Of a DNA stretch of 64,000 bases, positions 10,727 to 18,255 are shown piece by piece (positions within the stretch are counted from its first letter, which is position 1; each line of letters opens with the position of its first letter). The notes under the pieces were generated by a model. The model made no database searches. It was given only the letters and a program-made list of their open reading frames with translations, and had not been told where the DNA came from. The stretch is from Bacillus sp. SB49 (GTDB taxonomy: Bacteria; Bacillota; Bacilli; Bacillales; Halobacillaceae): the NCBI RefSeq assembly GCF_000469135.2, contig NZ_CP048117.1:1587501-1651500 (forward strand), read 5' to 3'. A program made the position numbers and the translations under genes.

Positions 10727-11563
10727 ATGAAGAAGTGGTCCCTATTCCTCTTCATCCTGCTGATCATGCTTGCTGCATGTTCCGAAACGAATGGACAGGA
10801 AGGACAGGAGAAAGACCAGAAAGCAGAAGAAAATGTACAGACGTCTGATGATTCCGGGCAGACATCCGAAGATGAAGCCGACAAGGAGGATTCAGAAACC
10901 AAAGAGGAAGCGGAAGAAGCGACGGCCGATACAGCGCCTCAGTACGAACTTACGGGAAACTGGTCGTTTCAGCCGATCGGGGATGCCAATCCGAAAGTTG
11001 CTCTGCTGACCTTTGACGACTCTCCCGATAAACATGCGGTTGAAATGGCCCGGCTGCTGAAAGAGAAAGGCGCACCGGCCATTTTTCTTGTGAATGGACA
11101 CTTCATCGATTCGGAAGAAGGGAAGCAGAAATTAAAGGAAATTTATGAAATGGGCTTTGCCATTGGGAACCATACGGCAACACATGCCAACTTGAAGGAC
11201 CTGACAGAAGAACAGCAGAGGGAAGAAATTGTGAGCGTCAGTGATACCGTGGAAGAAATAACAGGCGAACGGCCGAAGTTCTTCCGTGCACCTTTCGGCT
11301 CCAACACTGATTTCTCCAAGCGTCTGGCGGAAGAAGAAGGAATGCTTGTTATGAATTGGACCTACGGCTACGATTGGGAGAAGCAGTATCAGAATCCGGA
11401 AGCTCTTGCTGACATCATGGTCCATTCCGAATATTTGAATGACGGGGCCAACCTGCTTATGCACGACAGGGAATGGACATATCAAGCGCTCGGTGATATC
11501 GTCGATGGTCTCCGGGAAGAGGGCTATGAGCTCCTCGATCCTGCACTAATTCAAACGCCTTAA
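10727..11563 (+). CDS. Lipoprotein polysaccharide deacetylase (NodB domain)
   Basis: 278 residues. Signal peptide with lipobox LAAC (about residue 17), then a long acidic linker of Glu/Asp/Ser (residues 18-70), then a carbohydrate esterase 4 (NodB) domain. Motifs: TFDDSP (metal/catalytic Asp pair), NHTATH (metal-binding His pair), RAPFG, and a late LMHDR carrying the catalytic His. It should remove acetyl groups from a cell-wall polymer, most likely peptidoglycan sugars, outside the membrane. Start ATG follows GTGGAGGG. An in-frame ATG at 10595 exists but would bury the signal peptide. A TATAAT hexamer sits at 10684. Confidence 0.92.
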   Translation: MKKWSLFLFILLIMLAACSETNGQEGQEKDQKAEENVQTSDDSGQTSEDEADKEDSETKEEAEEATADTAPQYELTGNWSFQPIGDANPKVALLTFDDSPDKHAVEMARLLKEKGAPAIFLVNGHFIDSEEGKQKLKEIYEMGFAIGNHTATHANLKDLTEEQQREEIVSVSDTVEEITGERPKFFRAPFGSNTDFSKRLAEEEGMLVMNWTYGYDWEKQYQNPEALADIMVHSEYLNDGANLLMHDREWTYQALGDIVDGLREEGYELLDPALIQTP

Positions 11564-11593
11564 GAGAGAACGAACCACATAATGTACAGGCTG

Positions 11594-11620
11594 AAGACCA
11601 TCTCCGGATGGTCTTTTTTT
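11594..11620 (+). terminator. Terminator of the deacetylase gene
   Basis: Hairpin AAGACCATC / GATGGTCTT with TCCG loop and seven following T residues. Confidence 0.92.
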
Positions 11621-11703
11621 GTCTAAATCTTTTCCGTATCACATATATTGTAGGAAGGAGAAAATTAGTATAACACATTTATTAAAAAGTTATACTTTTG
11701 GGC

Positions 11704-11732
11704 TTGATTTTTCGTTTGTGCCATATTAAAAT
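11704..11732 (+). promoter_or_regulatory. Sigma-A promoter of SR1
   Basis: -35 TTGATT (11704-11709), 17-base spacer, -10 TAAAAT (11727-11732). Predicted transcription start near 11739. Confidence 0.75.
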
Positions 11733-11742
11733 GAACTTACAT

Positions 11743-11756
11743 TGAAAACGATTACA
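11743..11756 (+). promoter_or_regulatory. cre site (CcpA operator), perfect consensus
   Basis: TGAAAACGATTACA fits TGWAANCGNTNWCA at every position. It lies just past the predicted SR1 start, a position expected to give repression. CcpA control of SR1 is known in B. subtilis; here it is inferred. Confidence 0.8.
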
Positions 11757-11776
11757 AATAAAGGGAGTGGATGTAG

Positions 11777-11890
11777 ATGGGTACAATCATTTGTCAAGAC
11801 TGTCAGAAGGTAATCGAGCATTACGATAATGAGAAGGTGGCTACTCTTTACAGCACATGTCCAACATGCAATAAACCGAAAGAACAATAG
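11777..11890 (+). CDS. GapA-binding peptide SR1P
   Basis: 37-residue peptide starting MGTIICQDCQ and ending in CPTCNKPKEQ. Two CxxC pairs (CQDC, CPTC) suggest a small zinc-binding fold. The start MGTI-CQ-C, the DNEK-x-TLY middle and the location inside the SR1 RNA identify it as SR1P, which in B. subtilis binds glyceraldehyde-3-phosphate dehydrogenase GapA and helps it stimulate RNase J1. The ATG is preceded by GGGAGTGG at 11763-11770. Being co-located with pdh and speA also matches B. subtilis. Confidence 0.88.
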   Translation: MGTIICQDCQKVIEHYDNEKVATLYSTCPTCNKPKEQ

Positions 11891-11901
11891 GGGATAAAAT
11901 A

Positions 11902-11944
11902 AAAAAGAACCAAGCGCCGGAAAAGGCGGCTTGGTTCTTTTTTT
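11902..11944. terminator. Bidirectional terminator shared by SR1 and speA
   Basis: Long hairpin (AAAAAGAACCAAGC.../...GCTTGGTTCTTTTT) with T tracts on both strands, located between convergent SR1 and speA. Confidence 0.95.
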
Positions 11945-13413
11945 TATTGAAATGCTTTCTGTTCCCTGATAACGTGGATGGTTTCCAACGTGTCATCCTC
12001 AGGACCCTGTACAGGGAGACCAGCTTCCATATTCTCGTGAATGTAATCGACGTTCTCTTTGGTAATGATCTCACCAGGGATGAAAATCGGAATGCCTGGA
12101 GGGTACACCATAACGAATTCGGCACTGATTCGTCCGACAGCCTCTTTCAAAGGCATGGTCTCCGTTGTGGAGTAAAAAGCTTCCCGCGGCGATATCGCAA
12201 GTACAGGTATATCCGGCACCTTCACCTTAGCGTTTGCCACTTCGACGGCAGAGGAACGCTCCTCAGCCAATTGACAGAGGGCGTCGATCAATTTGTCGAC
12301 ATCCTCTTCCCGGTCGCCCGGGGTGATGATACACAAAATATTGTAAAGATCGGAGAGTTCGACTTCGATCGCGTAGTGTTCCCGCAGCCATACTTCCACG
12401 TCGTAACCCGACATACCAAGTTTCTTAACGGATATGATCAGCTTCGTAGGATCGTAGTCCACTGTGGCATGACTCGTGAGGATCTCCTCTCCAGGACAGT
12501 AAATGGATGGAATATCGTTGAGCCTCGTTCTTGTTTCGTCTGCCAGGCGGAGCGTTTCTTCCATCAGCTTACGTCCGTTGACAGCTAGATGTCTCCGTGC
12601 TGTATCTAAGGAAGCGAGCAGGATATAGGAAGTTGATGTCGTATGGAGCATCGAAAGGATCGTCTGAACCCGTTCATGTGATACAAGGCCTTCCCGAAGG
12701 TTCAATACGGAGCTTTGCGTAAGCGATCCACCGAGCTTATGGACGCTGGTTGCAGCGAGGTCTGCACCTGCCTGCATCGCAGACAGTGGCAGACGCTCAT
12801 GGAAGTGGATATGGACCCCGTGTGCTTCATCGACAAGGACGGGAATGTCATACCCGTGAGCGATCTCTACTATCTGCTTCAGATCCGCCGTGACACCGAA
12901 ATACGTAGGATTAATTACGAGTACACCTTTAGCATCGGGGTGGGCTTCGATGGCTTTCTGCACGGCCTCCGGAGTGACCCCGTGGGATATACCGAAGCGT
13001 TCATCCAGTTCCGGGTGTACGAAAATCGGCCGTGCACCGGAAAGGATGACAGCAGTCGTAATGGATTTATGGACATTCCGTGGGACGATGATTTTATCTC
13101 CAGGCTGGCACACGCTCATGATCATCGTCATGATCGCACCGGAGGTCCCCTGGACAGAGAAGAATGTATAGTCTGCACCAAACGCTTCTGCTGCAAGGTC
13201 CTGTGCCTCTTTAATCATGCCCTGCGGATGATGTAGATCATCCAGAGGTTCAATGTTGATCATATCTATGGACAGCGCATTCTCTCCAATGAATGCCCGG
13301 AATTCTTCGTCCATTCCTTTTCCGTTCTTATGACCGGGAATGTGGAACGGTGTCGGTTTTTTATCTCTATGTTTCTTGAGCCCTGTGAACAGGGGCGTCT
13401 CGTGTTGGTTCAT
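11944..13413 (-). CDS. speA: Arginine decarboxylase (Orn/Lys/Arg decarboxylase fold type I)
   Basis: 489 residues, same length as B. subtilis SpeA, which makes agmatine as the first step to putrescine and spermidine. The PLP domain shows FHIPGHKNG near the N-terminus, the cofactor-contact region VLVDEAHGVH, and SVHKLGGSLTQ containing the Schiff-base lysine. The C-terminal domain ends with the typical YPPGIPIFIPGE. ATG at 13413 is preceded by AGAGGTGTAG. It runs convergently into SR1, as in B. subtilis. The substrate is inferred from synteny and length; the family also includes lysine decarboxylases. Confidence 0.93.
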   Translation of the reverse strand: MNQHETPLFTGLKKHRDKKPTPFHIPGHKNGKGMDEEFRAFIGENALSIDMINIEPLDDLHHPQGMIKEAQDLAAEAFGADYTFFSVQGTSGAIMTMIMSVCQPGDKIIVPRNVHKSITTAVILSGARPIFVHPELDERFGISHGVTPEAVQKAIEAHPDAKGVLVINPTYFGVTADLKQIVEIAHGYDIPVLVDEAHGVHIHFHERLPLSAMQAGADLAATSVHKLGGSLTQSSVLNLREGLVSHERVQTILSMLHTTSTSYILLASLDTARRHLAVNGRKLMEETLRLADETRTRLNDIPSIYCPGEEILTSHATVDYDPTKLIISVKKLGMSGYDVEVWLREHYAIEVELSDLYNILCIITPGDREEDVDKLIDALCQLAEERSSAVEVANAKVKVPDIPVLAISPREAFYSTTETMPLKEAVGRISAEFVMVYPPGIPIFIPGEIITKENVDYIHENMEAGLPVQGPEDDTLETIHVIREQKAFQ

Positions 13414-13537
13414 AGTAAAAGCTACACCTCTTTACAAATAGAAAAGCAAATGAATTATAGCAGAGGAGGGGGATAACTGGCTAGTGTTTTATGTATCCTT
13501 TTTTCCAACCATGATAAAATGGGAAGGAAAGGAGCGG

Positions 13538-14503
13538 ATGGATGTGAGATGGTCGACACGTGTTACCGAACTGCTTGGCATTACATATCCGATTATTCAG
13601 GGGGGGCTTGCACACCTGGCTTATTCAGAACTTGCATCAGCAGTTTCCGAGGCAGGCGGTCTTGGACAATTGACAGCGATGAGCATGGAAAGTCCGGAGG
13701 TATTGAAAGAGGAGATCGGGCGTATGAGGGAGAAGACGGCACGGCCGTTCGGTGTCAACTTCGCTATCGGTCAGCACGGCAGGCCGTACGAAGCGATGGT
13801 GCAGGCGGCAATCGATGAAGGCGTCCCAGTCGTATCGGTCACAGGGGGTAATCCTAAGCCTGTCCTTGAAATGGTTCAAAAACATGGGGTGAAGACCCTT
13901 GTGCTTGTGGCGTCCCGCAGGCAGGCGGTCAAAGCAGAACAGCTGGGCGCCGACGCGGTGATGGTGGTGGGTCAGGAAGGGGGAGGGCATCTTGGGCGTG
14001 ATGACGTCGGAACGATGGTCCTGACCCCGCAGGTGGTGGACTCTGTCAAGATCCCGGTTATTGCATCAGGCGGGATCGGCGACGGACGTGGATTAATGGC
14101 CGCTCTTTCCCTTGGTGCAGAAGGCATAGAAATGGGGACGCGCTTCATCGCAACAAAAGAATGCACCCTCGCCCATACTTCTTATCAGCAGGCGCTTGTG
14201 GAGGCTGACGAAACGTCAACGACCATTGTTAAACGGAGTCTTCAAGCACCTGCAAGGGCATTGAAAAATGAGTGGACAGCACGTATTCTGGAATTGGAGG
14301 CAGAAGGAGCGGGGTATGACGGTTTGAAGACGTTCATCGGGAACGAAGCGAACCGCGCTTTTATTCATGAAGGAAAAGAAAGTGCAGGATTCGGCTGGGC
14401 GGGTCAGGTGGCCGGCCGGATCAGCGATGTACCGACAGTCGAAGAACTTTTTGACCGCATGCTTAAGGAAGCGGCTGATATCCGTACCCGCTTCCGTCCG
14501 TAA
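13538..14503 (+). CDS. Nitronate monooxygenase family protein (FMN)
   Basis: About 321 residues forming an FMN-binding TIM barrel of the 2-nitropropane dioxygenase/NMO type; class I members oxidise alkyl nitronates. Motifs: PIIQGGLAHLA at the N-terminus, GQEGGGHLG with the catalytic-type His, ASGGIGDGRG and GAEGIEMGTRF for FMN phosphate. AAAGGAG at 13528-13534 lies 3 bases before ATG 13538 and 9 bases before GTG 13544, so the GTG start is quite possible. Earlier in-frame ATG at 13484 lacks a ribosome site. The next gene yktA follows after 16 bases and probably shares the transcript. Confidence 0.87.
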   Translation: MDVRWSTRVTELLGITYPIIQGGLAHLAYSELASAVSEAGGLGQLTAMSMESPEVLKEEIGRMREKTARPFGVNFAIGQHGRPYEAMVQAAIDEGVPVVSVTGGNPKPVLEMVQKHGVKTLVLVASRRQAVKAEQLGADAVMVVGQEGGGHLGRDDVGTMVLTPQVVDSVKIPVIASGGIGDGRGLMAALSLGAEGIEMGTRFIATKECTLAHTSYQQALVEADETSTTIVKRSLQAPARALKNEWTARILELEAEGAGYDGLKTFIGNEANRAFIHEGKESAGFGWAGQVAGRISDVPTVEELFDRMLKEAADIRTRFRP

Positions 14504-14519
14504 AAAGGAGGATTATTTT

Positions 14520-14792
14520 ATGAGTTATACGTATCCAATCGATGAAGTTCACTGGTCCAAGGAGGAAATCATCGATGTTGTCAATTTTTACAGTTTAGTT
14601 GAGAAAGCATACGAGAACGGGGTGAAGCAGGAGGAACTGCTCCTTGCTTATACGAGATTCAAACAGATCGTCCCTTCGAAAAGTGAAGAGAAGACGCTTT
14701 GCGGCAAATTTGAGAAAGAATCCGGCTATTCCTGTTACCGGACGGTGAAGGAAGCGCGTTCCAAGCATCCGGAAGATAAAGTGAAGATGTAA
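14520..14792 (+). CDS. yktA: UPF0223 family protein YktA
   Basis: 90-residue soluble protein, MSYTYPIDEVHWSKEEIIDVV at the start, rich in Glu/Lys and predicted helical. Sequence and position (after speA, before yktB) match B. subtilis YktA, UPF0223, whose function is unknown. The start ATG is well defined by AAAAGGAGG seven bases upstream. Co-directional with the nitronate monooxygenase and closed by a shared terminator. Confidence 0.88.
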   Translation: MSYTYPIDEVHWSKEEIIDVVNFYSLVEKAYENGVKQEELLLAYTRFKQIVPSKSEEKTLCGKFEKESGYSCYRTVKEARSKHPEDKVKM

Positions 14793-14826
14793 AGGAAAGG
14801 GCGCCCCAACGGGGCGCCCTTTCCTT
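14793..14826. terminator. Bidirectional terminator between yktA and yktB
   Basis: Fifteen-pair perfect hairpin AAGGAAAGGGCGCCCC / GGGGCGCCCTTTCCTT with AAC loop between convergent genes. Confidence 0.92.
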
Positions 14827-14852
14827 ATTTCTATAACTGCTCATTGAATTCT

Positions 14853-15488
14853 TCAGGCCAACTGTTTCGTTGCCTGGTAGAGTGGTTCAAGCGTTTGGAA
14901 CGTCTCTCTGCACAATTCGAGGAAAGCTTCCCCATCCTTCAAGCGCAAGTCCCCCCGTTCCAAATGGCGGCCGCAGAGAATCTCCGCTTTCTTCACAGAC
15001 TGAAGCCGCTCTGTCATGCTTAAGAACTTCTCCTCATCGACCTCGCTGTGAGGGATGGCGTCCGGTTTCGTATGATCGATCGACCAGACGAAATCATCCG
15101 GTATTTCCTTTAAGATAGCTGCTTTACTATGCTCGAGCTTTCTTCCGAAGTCCTCTTTAATCGGGCTCTCGTAGATGACGGCAAACCAGATGAACACGTG
15201 GGTTTCCCACAAGCCGATTTGAAAATGCGGCAGCTTTTTATAGCCGCGTTTGTTGGATGCAAGGGCTGCCCACGTATCGTTCGGCGGGTTCGTTTTCCGG
15301 CGGGCATGCTTCGCAACGTGAACGAACATCTCGTCACCAGTCATAGCAGTCACATCAGGGGCAAGGTCTGTAGCAATCGCTTCCAGTTTCGGGGAAATCC
15401 TGCCCCGCAATGCCTCCATTCTATTTTCAAGTCCTGGAATGGAAAAGACGTCGAAATCTTCCTGGGTGAATCCGTGGAACGTACTCAT
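14853..15488 (-). CDS. yktB: UPF0637 family protein YktB
   Basis: 211 residues, soluble. The opening FHGFTQEDFDVFSIPGLE and the body with FIWFAVIYESP mark it as UPF0637/YktB, conserved beside yktA in Bacillaceae; function unknown. ATG is preceded by GGAGGTGTTAAT. It ends convergently with yktA over a shared terminator and is divergent from ykzI, with a bulged inverted repeat in the region between. Confidence 0.9.
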   Translation of the reverse strand: MSTFHGFTQEDFDVFSIPGLENRMEALRGRISPKLEAIATDLAPDVTAMTGDEMFVHVAKHARRKTNPPNDTWAALASNKRGYKKLPHFQIGLWETHVFIWFAVIYESPIKEDFGRKLEHSKAAILKEIPDDFVWSIDHTKPDAIPHSEVDEEKFLSMTERLQSVKKAEILCGRHLERGDLRLKDGEAFLELCRETFQTLEPLYQATKQLA

Positions 15489-15528
15489 TCTATTAACACC
15501 TCCGGTTAGTTCGGTCTTATTTTACCAC

Positions 15529-15557
15529 AACACATCCGCTTTACTAAGCGATGTGTT
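15529..15557. repeat. Inverted repeat between yktB and ykzI
   Basis: AACACATC-C-GCTT / AAGC-GATGTGTT, twelve pairs with one bulged C and a TACT loop, without a T tail on either side. It may be an operator or part of a 5' leader in the divergent promoter region. Confidence 0.45.
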
Positions 15558-15669
15558 CGTCTGGTTTGAACGTTGTAAAAATGGGTTACATATAAGTAAT
15601 CTAACTGAAACTTCTGTCGCAAATGTCACATATATATATAGTAAGGATTTGAAAGGGAGGGGTTTGGCA

Positions 15670-15858
15670 ATGAAACATGTCATGGAAGCGTTGCGTAAGC
15701 GAGAAGCAGAAGAGAAGCTCCCGGTGATCCGTATGGAAATTGATTACGAACTGGTCTCCTTACATGATGCGATTCTTGCGGGAGATCAAGAGCAGATGAA
15801 GAAGACGAAAAAACGTCTCTCTGAACTTCGTAGACAACTGATTGAATGGTCCATATAG
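15670..15858 (+). CDS. ykzI: Small helical protein, YkzI-like
   Basis: 62 residues, MKHVMEALRKREAEEKLP start, strongly charged and predicted as two helices (a coiled-coil-like second half KKTKKRLSELRRQL). Assigned to ykzI by position between yktB and the suhB-like gene, as in B. subtilis, and by size; function unknown. The frame is open further upstream, but GGGAGGGG seven bases before ATG 15670 fixes this start. Followed by its own terminator. Confidence 0.7.
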   Translation: MKHVMEALRKREAEEKLPVIRMEIDYELVSLHDAILAGDQEQMKKTKKRLSELRRQLIEWSI

Positions 15859-15860
15859 AC

Positions 15861-15892
15861 CGAGCGGCGATTTCCGTTGCTCGCTTTTTTTT
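15861..15892 (+). terminator. Terminator of ykzI
   Basis: Hairpin CGAGCGGCG / CGTTGCTCG with GU pairs, then eight T residues. Confidence 0.82.
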
Positions 15893-16005
15893 GTTTGGAA
15901 GGGGGACAAGGACTCCCGGCGGCATTAGGGGAGAGCCTATTTGATGCATTTCCTGTAAAATTTTGATAGGATGGAGGGTGACACTTAGAGAAGGGGTACG
16001 ATGAT

Positions 16006-16812
16006 ATGGATCAACAGATGAAGAATAAGATTTATGATCATGCGAAGGCATGGATCTATGAAGCAGGCGAAAACATCCGGGCTGGAATCGATTCACCTAG
16101 ATCCATCGAAACGAAATCAAACCCGAATGACCTGGTAACCGAAATGGACCAACAGACGGAGAAATTTTTTGCGGAGAAAATAAAAGAAACCTATCCGGAC
16201 CACCTGCTTTTCGGAGAAGAAGGCTTCGGAGATGATATCAAAGATTTGTCCGGAACGGTATGGATCGTCGACCCGATTGACGGTACGATGAATTTCGTTC
16301 ACCAGAAAAGGAATTTTGCTATTTCCATCGGAATCTATTCAGAAGGTACCGGTGAAATAGGCTTGATCTATAACGTGATGGAAGATACTTTGTATGCAGC
16401 AAAGCGTGGGGAAGGGTCGTATAAGAACGAAACCCGTCTCCCACAATTGAGCGGGGAACGTCCATTAAACCAGTCGATCCTGGCCTTAAATACGACGTGG
16501 CTCCTACCTGAGAATCCCTACGTGGAACATAAAGGGATGGAGAACCTTGTTAAGAAATTGCGGAGCACAAGGTCTTACGGCTCTGCTGCTTTGGAATTCG
16601 CATTCATGGCGGAGGGAATTATGGACGGTTATTTGACGATGTCTCTTATGCCTTGGGATTACGCTGCCGGTGCCATCCTCGTTAATGAAGTGGGAGGGAC
16701 CGTAACGAAAGCGGACGGGTCACCTCTTGATTTGTTAAATAAAACGACTGTCCTTGCATCAAGAGCGAACATTCATGAAGAAATTCTTGAAGGATATGTC
16801 CTTTTGAAATAA
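16006..16812 (+). CDS. suhB: Inositol monophosphatase family protein (SuhB/YktC-like)
   Basis: 268 residues, Mg-dependent phosphatase fold (IMPase/FBPase/BPNase). Metal-binding motifs are intact: FGEEGFG near residue 69, DPIDGTMNF near 88, and PWDYAAGAILVNEVGG near the C-terminus. In B. subtilis the syntenic gene yktC/suhB is described as an inositol monophosphatase, but substrates in this family vary (sugar phosphates, NADP, PAP). The N-terminal helix MDQQMKNKIYDHAKAW is typical of the bacillary form. It stands alone between two terminators. Confidence 0.92.
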   Translation: MDQQMKNKIYDHAKAWIYEAGENIRAGIDSPRSIETKSNPNDLVTEMDQQTEKFFAEKIKETYPDHLLFGEEGFGDDIKDLSGTVWIVDPIDGTMNFVHQKRNFAISIGIYSEGTGEIGLIYNVMEDTLYAAKRGEGSYKNETRLPQLSGERPLNQSILALNTTWLLPENPYVEHKGMENLVKKLRSTRSYGSAALEFAFMAEGIMDGYLTMSLMPWDYAAGAILVNEVGGTVTKADGSPLDLLNKTTVLASRANIHEEILEGYVLLK

Positions 16813-16816
16813 GAGT

Positions 16817-16853
16817 AAAAAGAGCGGCCTCGGATTCGAGACCGCTCTTTTTT
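16817..16853. terminator. Bidirectional terminator between suhB-like gene and ylaF
   Basis: Sixteen-pair hairpin AAAAAGAGCGGCCTCG / CGAGACCGCTCTTTTT with GATT loop. Confidence 0.93.
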
Positions 16854-17034
16854 ATGCGTGTTCCTGCTGTAGTTTACGTTTTCTTCGCAGGCCGACGCTC
16901 ATGATCGCGAAGCCGAGCAGGAAAAAGGCACCCGCAAGCCAGAAGACCTGCTGGCCTAAGGCAAACCCGACAGCGACAAAGGACAAGATGACAAGCAGGG
17001 CCAAAAAGCCGTTGCTCCATTGAAAATTCTTCAC
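16852..17034 (-). CDS. ylaF: Small membrane protein YlaF-like (DUF5325)
   Basis: 60 residues with two hydrophobic helices (about 10-25 and 31-47), a Lys/Arg-rich C-terminus RRKRKLQQEH and no signal cleavage site. Size, topology and position just ahead of ylaH point to YlaF. Function unknown. ATG is preceded by GAGGTGAGTC. In B. subtilis typA lies between ylaF and ylaH; it is not here. Confidence 0.75.
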   Translation of the reverse strand: MKNFQWSNGFLALLVILSFVAVGFALGQQVFWLAGAFFLLGFAIMSVGLRRKRKLQQEHA

Positions 17035-17167
17035 AAAGACTCACCTCAATTCTTCTCTATTATATAGGATTTGTCTAAATAATGAAAATGCTGTCATGGG
17101 TAGCTTATCCTGGATAAATTTAGTATGATGGGAAAGTAAGGAGCCGAACTAGTGGAGGAGGGACTTC

Positions 17168-17548
17168 ATGAGGGACATGTCTACATTACCGGTCCCCGCC
17201 GATCTGTGGCCGGTAGCGGATTTCTTCTTCCGGGGGCTGGGAAGTGAAGTCAACTTGAATGATGAAACAGAAGTGGGAATGTTGTTTCGTTCGTTTTTAT
17301 TATTATATTTGACCGTCGTGTTGCTGGCGATCGCGACTTTCAAGCTTGGATTCGCAAGAAAACTGCCTGTATTGAAGACGATTGTCGTATACGGGGTGCT
17401 CGTCATCGGTACCTTCATACTGACTCTTCTGTTAGGGTTGAACTTGCCGATTCCGGAAAGTCTGATGGTGGCAGCCCTTATTCTCGGTGTTTACCGTGTT
17501 CGTCTTCACAGGGAACGCAGGGAAAGAGCCGGGAGAGAGCCGTCCTGA
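17168..17548 (+). CDS. ylaH: YlaH-like membrane protein
   Basis: 126 residues. A short N-terminal segment is followed by three hydrophobic helices (FLLLYLTVVLLAIATF, then IVVYGVLVIGTFILTLLLG, then SLMVAALILGVYRV) and a basic tail. Matches the YlaH-like family in length and place (before ylaI). Function unknown. GGAGGAGGG sits five bases ahead of the ATG. Confidence 0.82.
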   Translation: MRDMSTLPVPADLWPVADFFFRGLGSEVNLNDETEVGMLFRSFLLLYLTVVLLAIATFKLGFARKLPVLKTIVVYGVLVIGTFILTLLLGLNLPIPESLMVAALILGVYRVRLHRERRERAGREPS

Positions 17549-17555
17549 TATGGAA

Positions 17556-17582
17556 AGAGCCCGGGTGCAGGCACCCGGGCTC
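17556..17582 (+). terminator. GC-rich hairpin after ylaH
   Basis: GAGCCCGGGTG / CACCCGGGCTC, a very stable hairpin 8 bases past the stop, but with only a weak T-containing tail (TACGGTTC), so termination is likely but not certain. Confidence 0.55.
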
Positions 17583-17601
17583 TACGGTTCTATAGTTTAC
17601 T

Positions 17602-17805
17602 TCAGCTTAAATGCTTCTCTTTCTTTCTCTCCTTTTGAAAGCGGAAAGAACCGGAAGCGAGCCGTTTTTTCGTGTTTTTTTCAATGCGATCGTGGCATGA
17701 TTGACACATGTACGTGTGAATCCGCCTGTTTCTCAATCGCTTCGCCTGTAAACAATAACTGTCGATTTTTTCAATCTTGTCGCATATCACGCATTGTACA
17801 CGCAT
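17602..17805 (-). CDS. ylaI: YlaI family zinc-ribbon-like protein (DUF2197)
   Basis: 67 residues with two CxxC pairs, C5/C8 (CVIC) and C34/C37 (CQSC), spaced as a zinc ribbon. The opening MRVQCVICDKIEKID and the middle LRNRRIHTYMC are hallmarks of YlaI. The C-terminus is Lys/Arg-rich, so nucleic acid contact is conceivable, but function is unknown. Convergent with ylaH. A near-cre sequence lies just upstream (17824-17837). Confidence 0.88.
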   Translation of the reverse strand: MRVQCVICDKIEKIDSYCLQAKRLRNRRIHTYMCQSCHDRIEKNTKKRLASGSFRFQKERKKEKHLS

Positions 17806-17942
17806 CTATTTCACCTCTATCTTTCAAAACGATTACATATAGTTTAACATATGATGGCAATTTAAAATAGATGCAGATTCCACGTTTGATTGGACAGGTG
17901 GTTGGGAAATGTAAGAAAAGAAGTCAAGGAAAGGGTGGTTGG

Positions 17943-18227
17943 ATGAAGAAACGTTGGATTTTTACCGCAGTTGGAGCAGTAGCAGGAGGAACACTTGCTT
18001 ATTTCCTGAAAGATGAGGATAACCGCAAGCAGGTAAAAGACAAGGCAAAATCCATTCAAGGTACGTTCACCTCCAAGGATGATATGCCGATTGAGGAAGC
18101 CGGTAAGCCGGAAGTCTCTCATTTGGAAAATGCGGACATGGTGTCCGAAGGCTCTCAGTTCGGTGTTCAATACTACAACGAACTAACAGAGAAGGAAAGA
18201 GAGATCCTGGAAAGAAGTAACAGCTAA
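17943..18227 (+). CDS. Small membrane-anchored protein, YtxH-like layout
   Basis: 94 residues: basic start MKKRWIF, one helix TAVGAVAGGTLAYFL with Gly/Ala pattern, then a soluble, highly charged region that reads SKDDMPIEEAG. The layout resembles YtxH-domain stress proteins, but similarity is only topological. Preceded by GGAAAGGGTGG. It lies between ylaI and ylaJ and is followed by a strong terminator. Function not recognised. Confidence 0.7.
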   Translation: MKKRWIFTAVGAVAGGTLAYFLKDEDNRKQVKDKAKSIQGTFTSKDDMPIEEAGKPEVSHLENADMVSEGSQFGVQYYNELTEKEREILERSNS

Positions 18228-18253
18228 ATCCTTTACGGATTTAGCTGTTTTTC
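18221..18253 (+). terminator. Terminator of the small membrane protein gene
   Basis: Eleven-pair perfect hairpin CAGCTAAATCC / GGATTTAGCTG with TTTAC loop and TTTTT tail; the left arm overlaps the stop codon. It may also serve the convergent ylaJ-like gene. Confidence 0.92.
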
Positions 18254-18255
18254 TG

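Larger units (their letters stand above)
11739..11945 (+). ncRNA. sr1: SR1-type dual-function regulatory RNA
   Basis: Predicted transcript from the promoter at 11704-11732 to the terminator ending near 11945, about 206 bases; B. subtilis SR1 is 205. It sits immediately before convergent speA, as in B. subtilis, and carries the SR1P peptide frame close to its 5' end. In B. subtilis SR1 base-pairs with ahrC mRNA to block its translation and encodes a GapA-binding peptide. The coding part, gene position, promoter and terminator are seen here; base-pairing to ahrC could not be tested because ahrC is outside the window. Confidence 0.8.

Noticed and set aside
15439-15669. Longer form of ykzI beginning at 15439
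   Set aside because: Overlaps yktB start and the inverted repeat; strong ribosome site supports ATG 15670.
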